Source of the DNA: Mycobacterium deserti
Lineage (GTDB): Bacteria > Actinomycetota > Actinomycetes > Mycobacteriales > Mycobacteriaceae
NCBI RefSeq assembly: GCF_025345615.1
Contig: NZ_JAODWD010000003.1
Coordinates: 310,001 to 374,000 of the forward strand
DNA: 64,000 nt
Reading direction: 5' to 3'
Notes under the pieces: model-generated
Seen by the model: only the letters and a program-made list of their open reading frames with translations
What the model was told of the DNA's origin: nothing
Databases searched by the model: none
Shown here: piece by piece, positions 26,747 to 35,713 of the stretch
Numbering within the stretch: the stretch's first letter is position 1
Layout: the number at the start of each line of letters is the position of its first letter
Made by a program: the position numbers and the translations under genes

Positions 26747-27304
26747 GTGATCGACGAGACCCTCTTCGACGCCGAGGAGAAGATGGAGAAGGCGGTGTCG
26801 GTGGCGCGCGACGACCTCGCGTCCATCCGCACCGGCCGCGCCAACCCCGGCATGTTCTCGCGGGTCAACGTCGACTATTACGGTGCGGCCACCCCGATCA
26901 CGCAGCTGTCGAGCATCAACGTCCCCGAGGCCCGACTGGTGGTGATCAAGCCCTATGAGGCCAACCAGCTGCGCAACATCGAGGACGCGATCCGCAACTC
27001 CGATCTCGGCGTCAATCCGACGAACGACGGCAACGTCATCCGGGTCGCCATCCCGCAGCTGACCGAGGAGCGCCGCCGCGATCTGGTCAAGCAGGCCAAG
27101 GCCAAGGGTGAAGACGCCCGCGTGTCGGTGCGCAACATTCGTCGCAAGGCGATGGAGGAACTGCACCGCATCAAGAAGGACGGCGAGGCGGGCGAGGACG
27201 AGGTGTCGCGCGCCGAGAAGGATCTCGACAAGGCGACCCACACCTACACCACGCAGATCGACGAACTGGTCAAACACAAAGAGGGCGAGTTGCTGGAGGT
27301 CTAG
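26747..27304 (+). CDS. frr: Ribosome recycling factor
   Basis: A 185-residue RRF, the standard length, homologous to Rv2882c. It starts at a GTG (26747) after AAGGAG. The three-helix bundle sequences are clear: [28 protein letters not shown] near the start (core [16 protein letters not shown]), [20 protein letters not shown] in the hinge domain, and [26 protein letters not shown] at the C-terminal half (shortened: [16 protein letters not shown]). With EF-G it splits post-termination ribosomes. Its TAG overlaps the cdsA GTG by one base. Confidence 0.98.
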   Translation: MIDETLFDAEEKMEKAVSVARDDLASIRTGRANPGMFSRVNVDYYGAATPITQLSSINVPEARLVVIKPYEANQLRNIEDAIRNSDLGVNPTNDGNVIRVAIPQLTEERRRDLVKQAKAKGEDARVSVRNIRRKAMEELHRIKKDGEAGEDEVSRAEKDLDKATHTYTTQIDELVKHKEGELLEV

Positions 27305-28182
27305 TGACCGATCAGCATCGCAAGTCCGTGGCAGATACGCCGGTCGACGAACCGCCCAAGAAGAAGTCGCGGGCGGGACGCGACCTTCCCGCCGCCATCG
27401 GGGTCGGCGTGCTCCTCGGCGGAATGGCGATCGCCATCCTGCTCTTCGCGCCGATCGGGTGGCTGCCGGTGCTGGCGGTCTTCATTCCGGTCGCCACGCA
27501 TGAGGTCATCCGCCGGTTGCGGGAGGCCGGCTACGCGCTTCCTGCGCTCCCGCTGCTGATCGGCGGCCAGGCGATGATCTGGCTGACGTGGCCGTACGGG
27601 GTCACCGGACTGCTCGGCGCTTACGGCGGCACGATCGTGGTCTGCATGGTGTGGCGCCTGGTCGGGCAGGGGCTGCGCGAGCAGCCGGTCAACTACCTGC
27701 GCGACATCTCCGCAGCGGTGCTGCTGGCGACATGGGTACCGCTCTTCGCCAGTTTCAGCGCGCTGCTGATCTTCCAGGACCACGGCGGCGGGCGCGTGTT
27801 CGCCGTGATCGTGACGGTGGTGTTCGCCGACATCGGGGGATACGTCGCGGGAGTGTTGTTCGGCAAGCATCTGATGGCGCCGGCGATCAGCCCGAAGAAA
27901 TCGTGGGAGGGACTGGGCGGGTCGCTGCTGTTCGGAATCACCGCCTCGGTGCTCGCGGTGACGTTCCTGCTCGAAAAGCCGTGGTGGGTCGGCGTTCCCC
28001 TTGGTCTGCTGCTGGTGACCACCGGCGTGCTCGGCGACCTGGTCGAGTCCCAGGTCAAGCGTGACCTCGGCATCAAAGACATGGGCGCGCTCCTGCCGGG
28101 GCACGGCGGCGTCATGGACCGCATCGACGCCATGCTTCCGTCGGCGGTCGCCGGCTGGATCGTCCTGACCCTGCTGGCCTAG
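27304..28182 (+). CDS. cdsA: Phosphatidate cytidylyltransferase (CDP-diacylglycerol synthase)
   Basis: A 292-residue membrane enzyme homologous to Rv2881c. A polar, lysine-rich N-terminal tail of about 30 residues precedes roughly eight transmembrane helices. The cytidylyltransferase signature is at the C-terminus: SPKKSWEGLGGSLLFG near 195, then GDLVESQVKRDLGIKDMG and LPGHGGVMDRIDAML, which contains the catalytic aspartates. It makes CDP-diacylglycerol for phosphatidylinositol, cardiolipin and phosphatidylethanolamine synthesis. Start GTG at 27304, coupled to frr. Confidence 0.95.
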   Translation: MTDQHRKSVADTPVDEPPKKKSRAGRDLPAAIGVGVLLGGMAIAILLFAPIGWLPVLAVFIPVATHEVIRRLREAGYALPALPLLIGGQAMIWLTWPYGVTGLLGAYGGTIVVCMVWRLVGQGLREQPVNYLRDISAAVLLATWVPLFASFSALLIFQDHGGGRVFAVIVTVVFADIGGYVAGVLFGKHLMAPAISPKKSWEGLGGSLLFGITASVLAVTFLLEKPWWVGVPLGLLLVTTGVLGDLVESQVKRDLGIKDMGALLPGHGGVMDRIDAMLPSAVAGWIVLTLLA

Positions 28183-29111
28183 TCGCTCGGTAGCGCTGCG
28201 CGCATGGTGGACGCGGTCGGCGAGGCCACCGATCGCTGACGGCGGGCTCCTCGGGCGTTGAGCCAACACGCCAATGCACCGATGACGAGGCCCACCGCGA
28301 TACCGATGTCGGGGCGTTCACCGAGCATCGCCCACGACAGCAGGCCGGCAACGGCCGGAATCACCGCGAACAGCATGGCGACCGCGGCAGCGCCGTAGTT
28401 GTTGATCGCCCGGACATAGAGCGACATGCACAGGGTGGCGTTGAACAGCACGACGGCCGCGACGGCGCCGGCCGCCTTCCACGGATCGGTCACGTGCCAG
28501 GGCATGACGGTGGCCAGCGCCGCCACCGGCAGCAGAGCCACTCCGTTCTGCAGCGCAGCGGAGGCGCGGAAGTCCACGTCGGAGCAGAAGCGCTGCTGGT
28601 AGACCCCGCCGACGGCCAGCGACACGAGGGCGACGATCAGGAGCAGCACGACCGTGTCGACGCCGCCGATCGCCAACAGCCGCCCCGCGCAGGCGGCCAG
28701 CACCGCCACCACGCCCAGGACCAACGCGCCGACGCGTGTCCACGAAAGGTTTTCGCTGAGGAACATCGCGGCCAGCACCGCCGTGATGACGGGATTCATC
28801 GAGATGACCACCGCGCCCAGGACCGCGGGCGCGCCGTGCATCAACGCGATGTACAGACAGATGAACTGCAACGCCTGGGTCAGCAAGCCGGTGATCAGCA
28901 CGTGGACCAGCGCCCGGCCTGTGGGCCATTTCACGCGGGCGGCCAGGGCCCAGCCCGACAGGATGGCACCGGCGAGTCCGAACCGGAACACCAGCACAGC
29001 CATCGGTGACATGGCCGAAACCGCAAGCGCGCCAATGGGATAGCCGAGCGCATAGAAGAAAGTCAACGCCGATGCGGCCCCGAGGGGCATCGTACGTGTG
29101 GCCTTAGACAT
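28179..29111 (-). CDS. DMT-superfamily transporter (EamA domain exporter)
   Basis: A 310-residue protein with ten predicted transmembrane helices as two EamA repeats (about residues 10-140 and 150-290). The first contains [21 protein letters not shown] (first part [12 protein letters not shown]) and [20 protein letters not shown]; the second [20 protein letters not shown] and [19 protein letters not shown]. Such proteins export amino acids or other small metabolites. Two adjacent ATGs are possible; 29111 has GGAG at a better distance (seven bases). Overlaps the cdsA 3' end on the opposite strand by four bases. Confidence 0.85.
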   Translation of the reverse strand: MSKATRTMPLGAASALTFFYALGYPIGALAVSAMSPMAVLVFRFGLAGAILSGWALAARVKWPTGRALVHVLITGLLTQALQFICLYIALMHGAPAVLGAVVISMNPVITAVLAAMFLSENLSWTRVGALVLGVVAVLAACAGRLLAIGGVDTVVLLLIVALVSLAVGGVYQQRFCSDVDFRASAALQNGVALLPVAALATVMPWHVTDPWKAAGAVAAVVLFNATLCMSLYVRAINNYGAAAVAMLFAVIPAVAGLLSWAMLGERPDIGIAVGLVIGALACWLNARGARRQRSVASPTASTMRAALPSD

Positions 29112-29192
29112 CATCGGACTCCATCGTTGCGAGCAACGCCTGTCCTCGCCAATCAATTTCCGCGCCGCGGAGGTGGGATACTGACAGGACAC

Positions 29193-30317
29193 ATGCCAAC
29201 ATCCCTGCCTCTGGTCTTCGACCCGCCGCGACGCGCCATGCCGCCGCGGCACTTCGCCGACCTCGACGCCGACGGCCGCGCTGAGGCCGTCCAACAGCTC
29301 GGGCTGCCCGCATTCCGCGGAAAACAACTGGCCAACCAGTACTACGGGCGGTTGATCGCCGACCCGCATCAGATGACCGATCTGCCCGCAGGAATGCGCG
29401 CGCAGGTCGCCGACGCGTTGTTCCCCAAGCTGCTCGATGAGGTGCGGGAGATCGAGTGCGACGCGGGGGAGACCCGCAAGGCGTTGTGGCGTGCGGTGGA
29501 CGGCACCACGTTCGAGTCGGTGTTGATGCGCTACCGCGATCGCAATACCGTGTGCATCTCGTCGCAGGCCGGTTGCGGCATGGCATGTCCGTTCTGCGCG
29601 ACCGGCCAGGGCGGCTTGAAACGCAATCTCTCGACGGCGGAGATCCTCGAGCAGGTGCGCGCCGCAGCGGTCGAACTGCGTGAGCGCGACGGGGACGGGA
29701 TCGCGCCCGTGGCGCGCGGTGGCCGGCTGTCGAACATCGTCTTCATGGGCATGGGCGAGCCGCTGGCCAACTACAACCGGGTGCTGGCGGCGGTCCGGCG
29801 AATCACGGCGGCCTCGCCCAACGGGTTCGGCATCTCGGCGCGCTCGGTGACGGTGTCCACAGTCGGGCTGGCGCCGGCGATCCGCAAACTGGCCGACGAA
29901 CGACTCGGCGTCACACTCGCGCTGTCACTGCACGCGCCGGACGACGAACTGCGCGACACCCTGGTTCCGGTGAACAACCGCTGGAAGGTGTCCGAAGCGC
30001 TCGACGCGGCGCGCTACTACGCCGATTCGACAGGGCGACGCGTGTCCATCGAGTACGCCTTGATCCGCGATGTCAACGACCAGCCGTGGCGCGCCGACCT
30101 TTTGGGCAGAAAGCTGCATGGCGCCCTGGGTCCGCTGGTGCACGTCAACGTGATCCCTCTGAACCCGACGCCGGGTAGCGAGTGGGATGCGAGCCCGAAG
30201 CCCGCCGAGCGCGAGTTCGTCAAGCGGGTCCGCGAGCGTGGCGTGTCATGCACGGTGCGCGACACCCGTGGCCGTGAGATCGCGGCTGCCTGCGGACAAT
30301 TGGCCGCCGAGGGCTAA
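29193..30317 (+). CDS. rlmN: 23S rRNA (adenine2503-C2)/tRNA methyltransferase RlmN
   Basis: A 374-residue radical-SAM enzyme homologous to Rv2880c. It has the iron-sulfur motif CGMACPFC (CxxxCxxC) near residue 128, [55 protein letters not shown] and the C-terminal [20 protein letters not shown] with the catalytic methyl-carrying cysteine. It methylates A2503 of 23S rRNA and A37 of some tRNAs. I chose the ATG at 29193 ([13 protein letters not shown]), collinear with the M. tuberculosis protein. It marks the left edge of conserved synteny before the catabolic island. Confidence 0.97.
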   Translation: MPTSLPLVFDPPRRAMPPRHFADLDADGRAEAVQQLGLPAFRGKQLANQYYGRLIADPHQMTDLPAGMRAQVADALFPKLLDEVREIECDAGETRKALWRAVDGTTFESVLMRYRDRNTVCISSQAGCGMACPFCATGQGGLKRNLSTAEILEQVRAAAVELRERDGDGIAPVARGGRLSNIVFMGMGEPLANYNRVLAAVRRITAASPNGFGISARSVTVSTVGLAPAIRKLADERLGVTLALSLHAPDDELRDTLVPVNNRWKVSEALDAARYYADSTGRRVSIEYALIRDVNDQPWRADLLGRKLHGALGPLVHVNVIPLNPTPGSEWDASPKPAEREFVKRVRERGVSCTVRDTRGREIAAACGQLAAEG

Positions 30318-30721
30318 TCGCCGGGAGCGCCCTCGAACCAGACGTTCTCCTCACGAAGTCGGCGGCTGCGCCAGCCGTCGGCGGTGCGCACCATTTCGTG
30401 GTGGTAATAGCCGCCGCACGAACTCATCTTCGCCACGCCGGGCAATTGCATCGGGTTGTAGAACATCGCGCGCACCTGGGCGGTGTCGCCGTCGATCTCG
30501 GCCTCGATATTGGTGATGTAGTGCATGCTCCACGGGATGACACCGAAGTTCGCAACGAACCAGTCGACCACCTCGTCGCGGCTTCCGACGACCGCTCCCG
30601 CCGACGAATAGTCGATGTGAGCATCGTCGGTGAACACCGACCGGTACAACTCCCAGTCCTTGGTGTCGACGGCGCGGGCGTAGCGGTACAACAGTCGGGC
30701 GATGCCGGCCTCGTCCGTCAT
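30314..30721 (-). CDS. SnoaL-like (NTF2-fold) protein
   Basis: A 135-residue cone-shaped NTF2/SnoaL-fold protein: [20 protein letters not shown] in the first helix, [34 protein letters not shown] and a C-terminal strand pair ending [20 protein letters not shown]. The D/Y/H arrangement resembles SnoaL_4 members acting as dehydratases or isomerases on bulky ring compounds. The ATG overlaps the aldehyde dehydrogenase stop by four bases, so both probably respond to the operator at 32213. Its 3' end overlaps rlmN. Function in the island's pathway is inferred, perhaps hydration/dehydration of an intermediate. Confidence 0.8.
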   Translation of the reverse strand: MTDEAGIARLLYRYARAVDTKDWELYRSVFTDDAHIDYSSAGAVVGSRDEVVDWFVANFGVIPWSMHYITNIEAEIDGDTAQVRAMFYNPMQLPGVAKMSSCGGYYHHEMVRTADGWRSRRLREENVWFEGAPGD

Positions 30722-32202
30722 TCGGGCATGCCGATGGTCTTCGCTTCCAGGTACTCCTTGTAACCCTCTTCTCCGTTGCGGTATCCCAGGCCGCTCTGCT
30801 TGGTGCCGCCGAACGGACTGTTGATCCCGAAGTGGCTCTTGCCGTTGATCGTGACGTTGCCGGTGCGCATCCTGGTGGCGATCGCGAAGGCGCGGTCCAC
30901 GTCACCGCTGCTGACTTCGCCGGACAGACCGTAGATGCTGTTGTTGGCGATCGCGACGGCTTCGTCGTCGCTGTCGTACGGCGTGACGGTCAGCACCGGC
31001 CCGAAGATCTCCTCCTGCGCCACTTGCGAATTCGGGTCGACGTCGGCTAGCAGCGTCGGCTGGGTGTAGTAGCCGGTCGGCAGGTTCTCGGGAACGCCGC
31101 CGCCGGTGACCAGTCGGGCCCCTGAGTCGATGCCCGAACGGATCAGGCCGAGCACCTTCTGCCGCTGCGTCTCGCTGATCTGTGGACCCTGCATGTTGCC
31201 CGGCGTCCACGGGTCGCCGATCGGGAAGTTCTCCATCATGTTCTTGAGAACCTCGAGACCCTCGTCGTACCTACTGCGCGGCAACAGAATTCGGCTGGGC
31301 AGGATGCAGCTCTGGCCCGACATCACGCACGCCATCATCGCCGCCAACGGCAGCGCCGAGTTGAAGTCGGCGTCGTCGAGCACGATGTGCGCCGACTTGC
31401 CGCCCAACTCGAGCAGCGTCTTCTTCACCGTCGGGGCGCCGGCCGCGAGGATCGCCCGGCCGGTGGCCGTGGATCCGGTGAAGGTGATCATGTCGACCCG
31501 CGGATCGGCCGTCAGCGCCGCGCCCACCTCGTTGGCGCCTGCGACCACGACGTTGAACACCCCCGCGGGGATGTCGGTCTCCTCGGCGACGATGCGTCCG
31601 TATTCGCTGCCGGACCACGGAGTCAGCTGCGCCGGCTTGAGCACCACGGTGTTGCCTGCCATCAGCGCGGGAACGGTCTCGGCGACGTTGAGGTAGAACG
31701 GGACGTTCCACGGTGTGATCGCGCCGACCACGCCGACCGGCTCGTAGTGGATCTTGCGCCGTGCCGGGCCGAGCGGCGTCTCGTGCACACCGTTGTCGAC
31801 GAGATAGTCGAAGTTGCGGCCGTGCTCGGCCCAGTGCTTGACCTCTTCGATCGGGCTCTCGATCTGGCTACCGCTCACCGATACCGGACAGCCGACCTCG
31901 GTGATCAGGACGCGACGCAGCCGCTCTTTGTTGCGCTCGAAAGCCTCGTGCAGCTGCGTCAGGCAGTGGTAACGGAACTCCAGATCCCGTGACCAGTCGG
32001 TCTCGTCGAACGCGCGCCGCGCCGCGCCGACCGCGCGGTCCATGTCGGCGACCGTTCCGTCGGTGGCCTGGCCCGCGACTTGCTCGCTGGCCGGGTGGAT
32101 CACGTCGAATGTGGCTCCGCTGGCGGTGTGCTGCAGTTCGCCGTCGATGAGCATCCGCTCGTCGCCGGCCAACACCCCTGTTTGATCCTGCACGCTGGTC
32201 AT
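30718..32202 (-). CDS. NAD(P)-dependent aldehyde dehydrogenase
   Basis: A 494-residue ALDH-superfamily enzyme. Hallmarks are GVVGAITPWNVPFYLNV (cofactor entry), NTVVLKPAQLTPWSG, FTGSTATGRAIL, the general-base glutamate in LELGGKSAHIVLDDAD, the catalytic cysteine in SGQSCILPSRILL, and EEIFGPVLTVTPYDSDDEA. It would oxidise an aldehyde to an acid before CoA activation. The ATG at 32202 is 10 bases from the operator at 32213-32236, with seven bases after a TAATGC box (minus strand), suggesting a leaderless mRNA. It overlaps the SnoaL-like gene downstream. Confidence 0.93.
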   Translation of the reverse strand: MTSVQDQTGVLAGDERMLIDGELQHTASGATFDVIHPASEQVAGQATDGTVADMDRAVGAARRAFDETDWSRDLEFRYHCLTQLHEAFERNKERLRRVLITEVGCPVSVSGSQIESPIEEVKHWAEHGRNFDYLVDNGVHETPLGPARRKIHYEPVGVVGAITPWNVPFYLNVAETVPALMAGNTVVLKPAQLTPWSGSEYGRIVAEETDIPAGVFNVVVAGANEVGAALTADPRVDMITFTGSTATGRAILAAGAPTVKKTLLELGGKSAHIVLDDADFNSALPLAAMMACVMSGQSCILPSRILLPRSRYDEGLEVLKNMMENFPIGDPWTPGNMQGPQISETQRQKVLGLIRSGIDSGARLVTGGGVPENLPTGYYTQPTLLADVDPNSQVAQEEIFGPVLTVTPYDSDDEAVAIANNSIYGLSGEVSSGDVDRAFAIATRMRTGNVTINGKSHFGINSPFGGTKQSGLGYRNGEEGYKEYLEAKTIGMPE

Positions 32203-32212
32203 GTGCTCAGCA

Positions 32213-32236
32213 TTACAAATCGGCGCGGCAGTGTCA
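32213..32236 (-). promoter_or_regulatory. Island operator F, upstream of aldehyde dehydrogenase
   Basis: TTACA-N14-TGTCA, one of seven sites with this geometry in 32.2-50.1 kb. Read toward the gene it also looks like a promoter: CTGACA, 16-bp spacer, TAATGC, then seven bases to the ATG. It overlaps the stop codon of the upstream TetR gene. Confidence 0.75.
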
Positions 32237-32773
32237 GGTGTTTTGTCTGATCCCCACGGCGTGGCGGAGCTGCGCGAGGAACTGGTCGTCGTCGTCGCTG
32301 CGCACGATGTAGTGCGACACCGCAACCCGGATGGCGGTGGCGGCCTTGACCGCGGCGTTGGATCCCGTGAGCAATTTCTCCAATCGGGCCCGCATGACGG
32401 GGATGATCCAGCCGAGCTGTCCGATCACCACCTCGGGCTCGATGTCGACGAGCCGGACGCCGGAGTACGAGTGCTGATAGGAGACGATGAACCGCAGTGC
32501 CGCGTCGAGTTTCTCGGTGCCGCGTAGGCCGGCGGTCGCACGGCTGATCCCGGTGTCGAACATCTCGCGCTCGTAGACGCCGAACGCGTCGAGCAACTCG
32601 CCCTTGGAGGCGAACCAGCGATACAACGTCGGGCGGGACACCCCGGCCTGCAGCGCCACCTCGGACAGGCTGAGCTTGGTCTGTCCGCTGCGGCCGAGCA
32701 CGTCGGCGGTCGCGACCAGGATCCTATGCCTGGTCGAGGTGTCCTCGACTGCGTCGCGCAGCGGTTCGTTCAC
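32234..32773 (-). CDS. TetR-family regulator, paralogue 1 of the island
   Basis: A 179-residue TetR protein. The N-terminal helix-turn-helix (about residues 25-60) contains KLSLSEVALQAGVSRPTLYR and continues WFASK; this block is identical in the second TetR of the island except near its C-terminal edge. The ligand domain is about 120 residues, related to but diverged from the paralogue, including VRLVDIEPEVVIGQL. Start GTG at 32773. It lies 43 bases after the phosphotransferase gene in the same direction, so is probably expressed from operator A. It likely represses the island through the shared operators; the ligand is unknown. Confidence 0.88.
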   Translation of the reverse strand: MNEPLRDAVEDTSTRHRILVATADVLGRSGQTKLSLSEVALQAGVSRPTLYRWFASKGELLDAFGVYEREMFDTGISRATAGLRGTEKLDAALRFIVSYQHSYSGVRLVDIEPEVVIGQLGWIIPVMRARLEKLLTGSNAAVKAATAIRVAVSHYIVRSDDDDQFLAQLRHAVGIRQNT

Positions 32774-32816
32774 ATCCGGGCTTTCCTCGTCGGGTTTCTC
32801 GATCGTAGTTCGTCGT

Positions 32817-33920
32817 TCACAGCGATTTCGCCAGGAGCGCGACCGTGTCCAGGTCCTCCAGCGCGGCCACGGCGCGGCGCAGACCTTCGAGCGCGATGCC
32901 CTCGTCCTGCATTCCGCCCATGCCCGCGGTGATCAGCGCGGCCACATACGGGTACAGCGCGCCGCGCCGGTAGCGCTCCCACAACTCGTCGCCGTCCAGG
33001 TGCGGTCCGCCCGCGGCCGTCAGCGCAAGGCGGTACTCGTCGAGCAGATCTTGTTCAACCGACCGGCGCTTGGCGGTGGTCATGCTGGTGATCAACGTGT
33101 AGGCCAGTTCGCGACTCGGATGGCCGCAGCGCACGGCCTGCCAGTCCAGCAGCCCGGGTTCGCCGTTGCGGAAGTAGACGTTGCCCGGATGAGCATCGCC
33201 GTGCATGACCGTGTGCGGCGGTTCGTCGATGAGACGGGCGACAGCGCGGTAGTTCTCGTCGATGAAGCGACCGTTGCCCACCGGGAGGTCGGTGCGTTCG
33301 GCGATCCGTCGCGCGGACGTCTTGAGCAGCGGACCGGTCAACAGTGAGGCGGTGTCGGCCGACGCCGTGTACAGCCAGCGTGGAACGCGTTCCCAGAACG
33401 TCGCGTGCAATTGCGCGAGGAGTCCGACGATCATGCTCGCCTGGTCGCGGTCCAGCGGGTGCAGGGTGTCGGGAAATACGCACTTGTCGACCGCGAGGTC
33501 TTCGAGGACCAGCACGAAGCGCCCGGTCAGCGAATCGAACTCTGAGCCGTAGGACGTGGGCAGCCCCGTCAGTTCCGGTGCGAGTTCGCGGTAGAAGCGT
33601 GTCTCGGTGGCGGCGAGCCGGCCCATCTCGCCCATCAGCCGGGTCGGGACGGTTTCGGCGGGCATCTTGACGAAGACGGACTGCGGCACGTTCTCACCGG
33701 TCAGCGCCAGGCGGGCGCGGGAGGAGGTCCCGGCGTCGCCGCCGATCACCGACACCGACGTCACCGGTCGGCCCAAGATCTGCGACAGGTACGCGGCGTC
33801 GACGTCGGCGACCGTACGGGGAAGCGATCGGAAGCGGCCGACGACCGTGTCGGTGGCGATACGTTGTACGCCGCGGCCGACGTGGGCCGCCAAGCCGACG
33901 ACCGGGGCAACCCGAATCAC
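32817..33920 (-). CDS. Aminoglycoside phosphotransferase-like kinase family protein
   Basis: A 367-residue protein-kinase-like fold of the APH/choline-kinase group. After an N-terminal helix region come SRARLALTGENVPQSVFVKM (ATP-binding lysine in VFVKM), VLVLEDLAVDKCVFP (hinge), VMHGDAHPGNVYFRNG (catalytic loop HGDxHxxN) and GLLDWQAVRCGHPSREL (metal-binding aspartate). Related genes in actinobacterial lipid and sterol catabolic clusters are thought to phosphorylate small alcohols or aid CoA-dependent steps; no substrate is established here. The GTG at 33920 is seven bases after a TAAACT box in operator A, consistent with a leaderless transcript shared with TetR 1. Confidence 0.82.
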   Translation of the reverse strand: MIRVAPVVGLAAHVGRGVQRIATDTVVGRFRSLPRTVADVDAAYLSQILGRPVTSVSVIGGDAGTSSRARLALTGENVPQSVFVKMPAETVPTRLMGEMGRLAATETRFYRELAPELTGLPTSYGSEFDSLTGRFVLVLEDLAVDKCVFPDTLHPLDRDQASMIVGLLAQLHATFWERVPRWLYTASADTASLLTGPLLKTSARRIAERTDLPVGNGRFIDENYRAVARLIDEPPHTVMHGDAHPGNVYFRNGEPGLLDWQAVRCGHPSRELAYTLITSMTTAKRRSVEQDLLDEYRLALTAAGGPHLDGDELWERYRRGALYPYVAALITAGMGGMQDEGIALEGLRRAVAALEDLDTVALLAKSL

Positions 33921-33929
33921 GCGGATAGT

Positions 33930-33953
33930 TTACAAAGTATGGCTGATTTGTAA
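33930..33953. promoter_or_regulatory. Island operator A, between the kinase-like gene and the CoA-transferase
   Basis: The most symmetrical of the seven sites: TTACAAA-N10-TTTGTAA, a perfect 7-bp inverted repeat with the same TTACA-N14-TGTAA geometry. It lies nine bases before the minus-strand GTG start and 19 bases before the plus-strand ATG, well placed to control both divergent transcripts. Confidence 0.82.
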
Positions 33954-33972
33954 GGCGCTTTGGGAGGATCGG

Positions 33973-35139
33973 ATGTCCGGACCGTTGCAGGGCCACCGAG
34001 TCGTCGAACTCGGCGTGTGGGTGGCAGGCCCGGCCGCGGGCGGGATACTCGCCGACTGGGGCGCTGACGTCGTGAAGATCGAACCGCCGGAAGGCGATCC
34101 GGCGCGCACCTTCGGACGGATGCTCGGCCTCGATGGACAGGAGAGTCCGCCGTTCGAGATGGACAACCGTGGCAAACGCGGCATCGTGCTCGACCTGACC
34201 AGTTCCGACGGTCAAGCAACAGCTCTCGAATTGCTCAGCGAGGCAGACGTTTTCCTGACCAACATCCGCCCGGCGGCGTTGCAGCGAATCGGGCTGGACT
34301 TCGAGACGGTGAGCCGACGCAACCCCCGGCTTGTGTACGGACTGATCACGGGCTACGGGATGACCGGGCCCGACGCGGAGCGCGCCGCCTACGACGTCGC
34401 CGCATTCTGGGCCAGGGCGGGATTGGCGCATCTGCTGACCCGGCCGGGGGATTCGCCGCCGTTCCAGCGCGGCGGCATGGGCGACCACATGGCGGCGATG
34501 ACGATGGCCGCCGCGGTGTGCGCCGCATTGATCGCCCGCAACCGAACCGGCACAGGCCAACTGGTCAGCACGTCGCTGTATCGGCAGGGCGCTTACGCCG
34601 TCAGCTTCGACCTGAACACCTTCTTGATGACCGGCCACCCGATTGCGATCGGGCAGCGCGAGTCGATGGCCAACCCCTGCATGAACAACTACGTCGCTGG
34701 CGACGGGCGACGGTTCTGGATCGTCGGCCTGCAGGGCAACCGGCACTGGCCCGCACTGTGTCGCGCAGTCGGCAGGACCGACTGGCTCACCGATGCCCGC
34801 TTCGACAACGCGAGGTCACGCGCGGCCAACGCCGCAGTACTGATCGGCGAACTCGACACCATCTTTGCGACCAAGGCACTCGAAGAGTGGGCGGAATTGT
34901 TCGACAGCGAACCGGATTTCTTCTGGTCGCCGATCAACTCGATGGAAGACGTCCTCGCCGATGACCAGTTTCACGCCGCGGGCGGCGTGGTCTACGTGCC
35001 TGACGGGGAGTCCAGTGCGCCGATGGTGGCGACCCCCGCGGACTTCTCCCGCACACCCGTCGAAATGCGCTCTGTCGCACCGAAGCTCGGACAGCACACC
35101 GAGGAGGTACTCGCCGAACTCACGGCGCGAAATGCTTGA
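33973..35139 (+). CDS. CaiB/BaiF family (class III) CoA-transferase
   Basis: A 388-residue class III CoA-transferase. Typical parts are GHRVVELGVWVAGPAAGGILADWGADVVKIE (core VVELGVWVAGPAAGGILAD), the RNKRG-like block DNRGKRGIVLDLTS, DVFLTNIRPAALQRIGLDFE, and the catalytic aspartate in GGMGDHMAAMTMAAAV near residue 168. It would transfer CoA from a donor thioester to an organic acid, perhaps the acid made by the island's aldehyde dehydrogenase. The ATG at 33973 follows GGGAGG. Its last 20 bases overlap the convergent TetR 2 gene. Confidence 0.9.
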   Translation: MSGPLQGHRVVELGVWVAGPAAGGILADWGADVVKIEPPEGDPARTFGRMLGLDGQESPPFEMDNRGKRGIVLDLTSSDGQATALELLSEADVFLTNIRPAALQRIGLDFETVSRRNPRLVYGLITGYGMTGPDAERAAYDVAAFWARAGLAHLLTRPGDSPPFQRGGMGDHMAAMTMAAAVCAALIARNRTGTGQLVSTSLYRQGAYAVSFDLNTFLMTGHPIAIGQRESMANPCMNNYVAGDGRRFWIVGLQGNRHWPALCRAVGRTDWLTDARFDNARSRAANAAVLIGELDTIFATKALEEWAELFDSEPDFFWSPINSMEDVLADDQFHAAGGVVYVPDGESSAPMVATPADFSRTPVEMRSVAPKLGQHTEEVLAELTARNA

Positions 35140-35650
35140 CGCCTGCGGCGTGGCGGAGCTGGTTCAGGAAATCGGCGCCATCGTCGCTGCGCACCAGGTA
35201 GTGCGAAATCGCAACGCGCACAGCGGTTGCCACCGCGACGCCGCGGTCGGGTCCCTGGGCGAGGCGCTCGAGTCGCCCGCGCATCAGCGGGATCACCCTA
35301 GACAGCCGTTTGATGACCAGGGCCGGCTCGATGTCGATCATGCGCAGCCCGGGGTAGGACTGCTGATACTCGACGATCACCCGGAGCGCCGCGTCGAGCT
35401 TCTCGCATGCGGGCAGATCAGCAGTCGCGTCGGTGATGGCGCGTTCGTAGAATTTGCGTTCCCACACCACGAACGCGTCGAGCAGGTCTTTCTTCGAGGC
35501 GAACCACCGGTAGAGCGTGGGGCGGGACACGCCCGCCTGCAGGGCGACCTCGGACAAGCTGAGCTTCGTCATGCCGTTGCGGCCGAGCACTTCGGCGGTC
35601 GCAGCGAGAATTCGCTCCCGCGTCGATTGGTCGCCGTCAGCCACCTGCAT
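35120..35650 (-). CDS. TetR-family regulator, paralogue 2 of the island
   Basis: A 176-residue TetR protein with the same helix-turn-helix as paralogue 1 (KLSLSEVALQAGVSRPTLYR, then WFASKKDLLDAF), so the two should read the same DNA sequence. The ligand domain shares LDAALRVIVEYQQSYPGLRM and IRVAISHYLVRSDDGADF-like stretches with paralogue 1 but differs elsewhere, which may mean different inducers. An ATG at 35656 is also in frame; I chose 35650 because it lies exactly seven bases after the TAAAGC box of operator D, matching the other sites. It is probably autoregulated through operator D. Confidence 0.86.
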   Translation of the reverse strand: MQVADGDQSTRERILAATAEVLGRNGMTKLSLSEVALQAGVSRPTLYRWFASKKDLLDAFVVWERKFYERAITDATADLPACEKLDAALRVIVEYQQSYPGLRMIDIEPALVIKRLSRVIPLMRGRLERLAQGPDRGVAVATAVRVAISHYLVRSDDGADFLNQLRHAAGVKHFAP

Positions 35651-35660
35651 CGTCATAGCT

Positions 35661-35684
35661 TTACAGTATTTTCCCCAAGTGTCA
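35661..35684 (-). promoter_or_regulatory. Island operator D, upstream of TetR 2
   Basis: TTACA-N14-TGTCA. Toward the gene it reads GTGACA, 16-bp spacer, TAAAGC, then seven bases to the ATG at 35650. The left terminal repeat of the DUF559 cassette begins only four bases away, at 35689. Confidence 0.78.
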
Positions 35685-35688
35685 CGAC

Positions 35689-35707
35689 TGCGCCGAAATG
35701 GAATTCC
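35689..35707 (+). repeat. Left terminal inverted repeat of the DUF559 cassette
   Basis: TGCGCCGAAATGGAATTCC, reading into the cassette. The imperfect extension to 35735 covers the last codons of the DUF559 gene. Confidence 0.85.
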
Positions 35708-35713
35708 GGGCGC

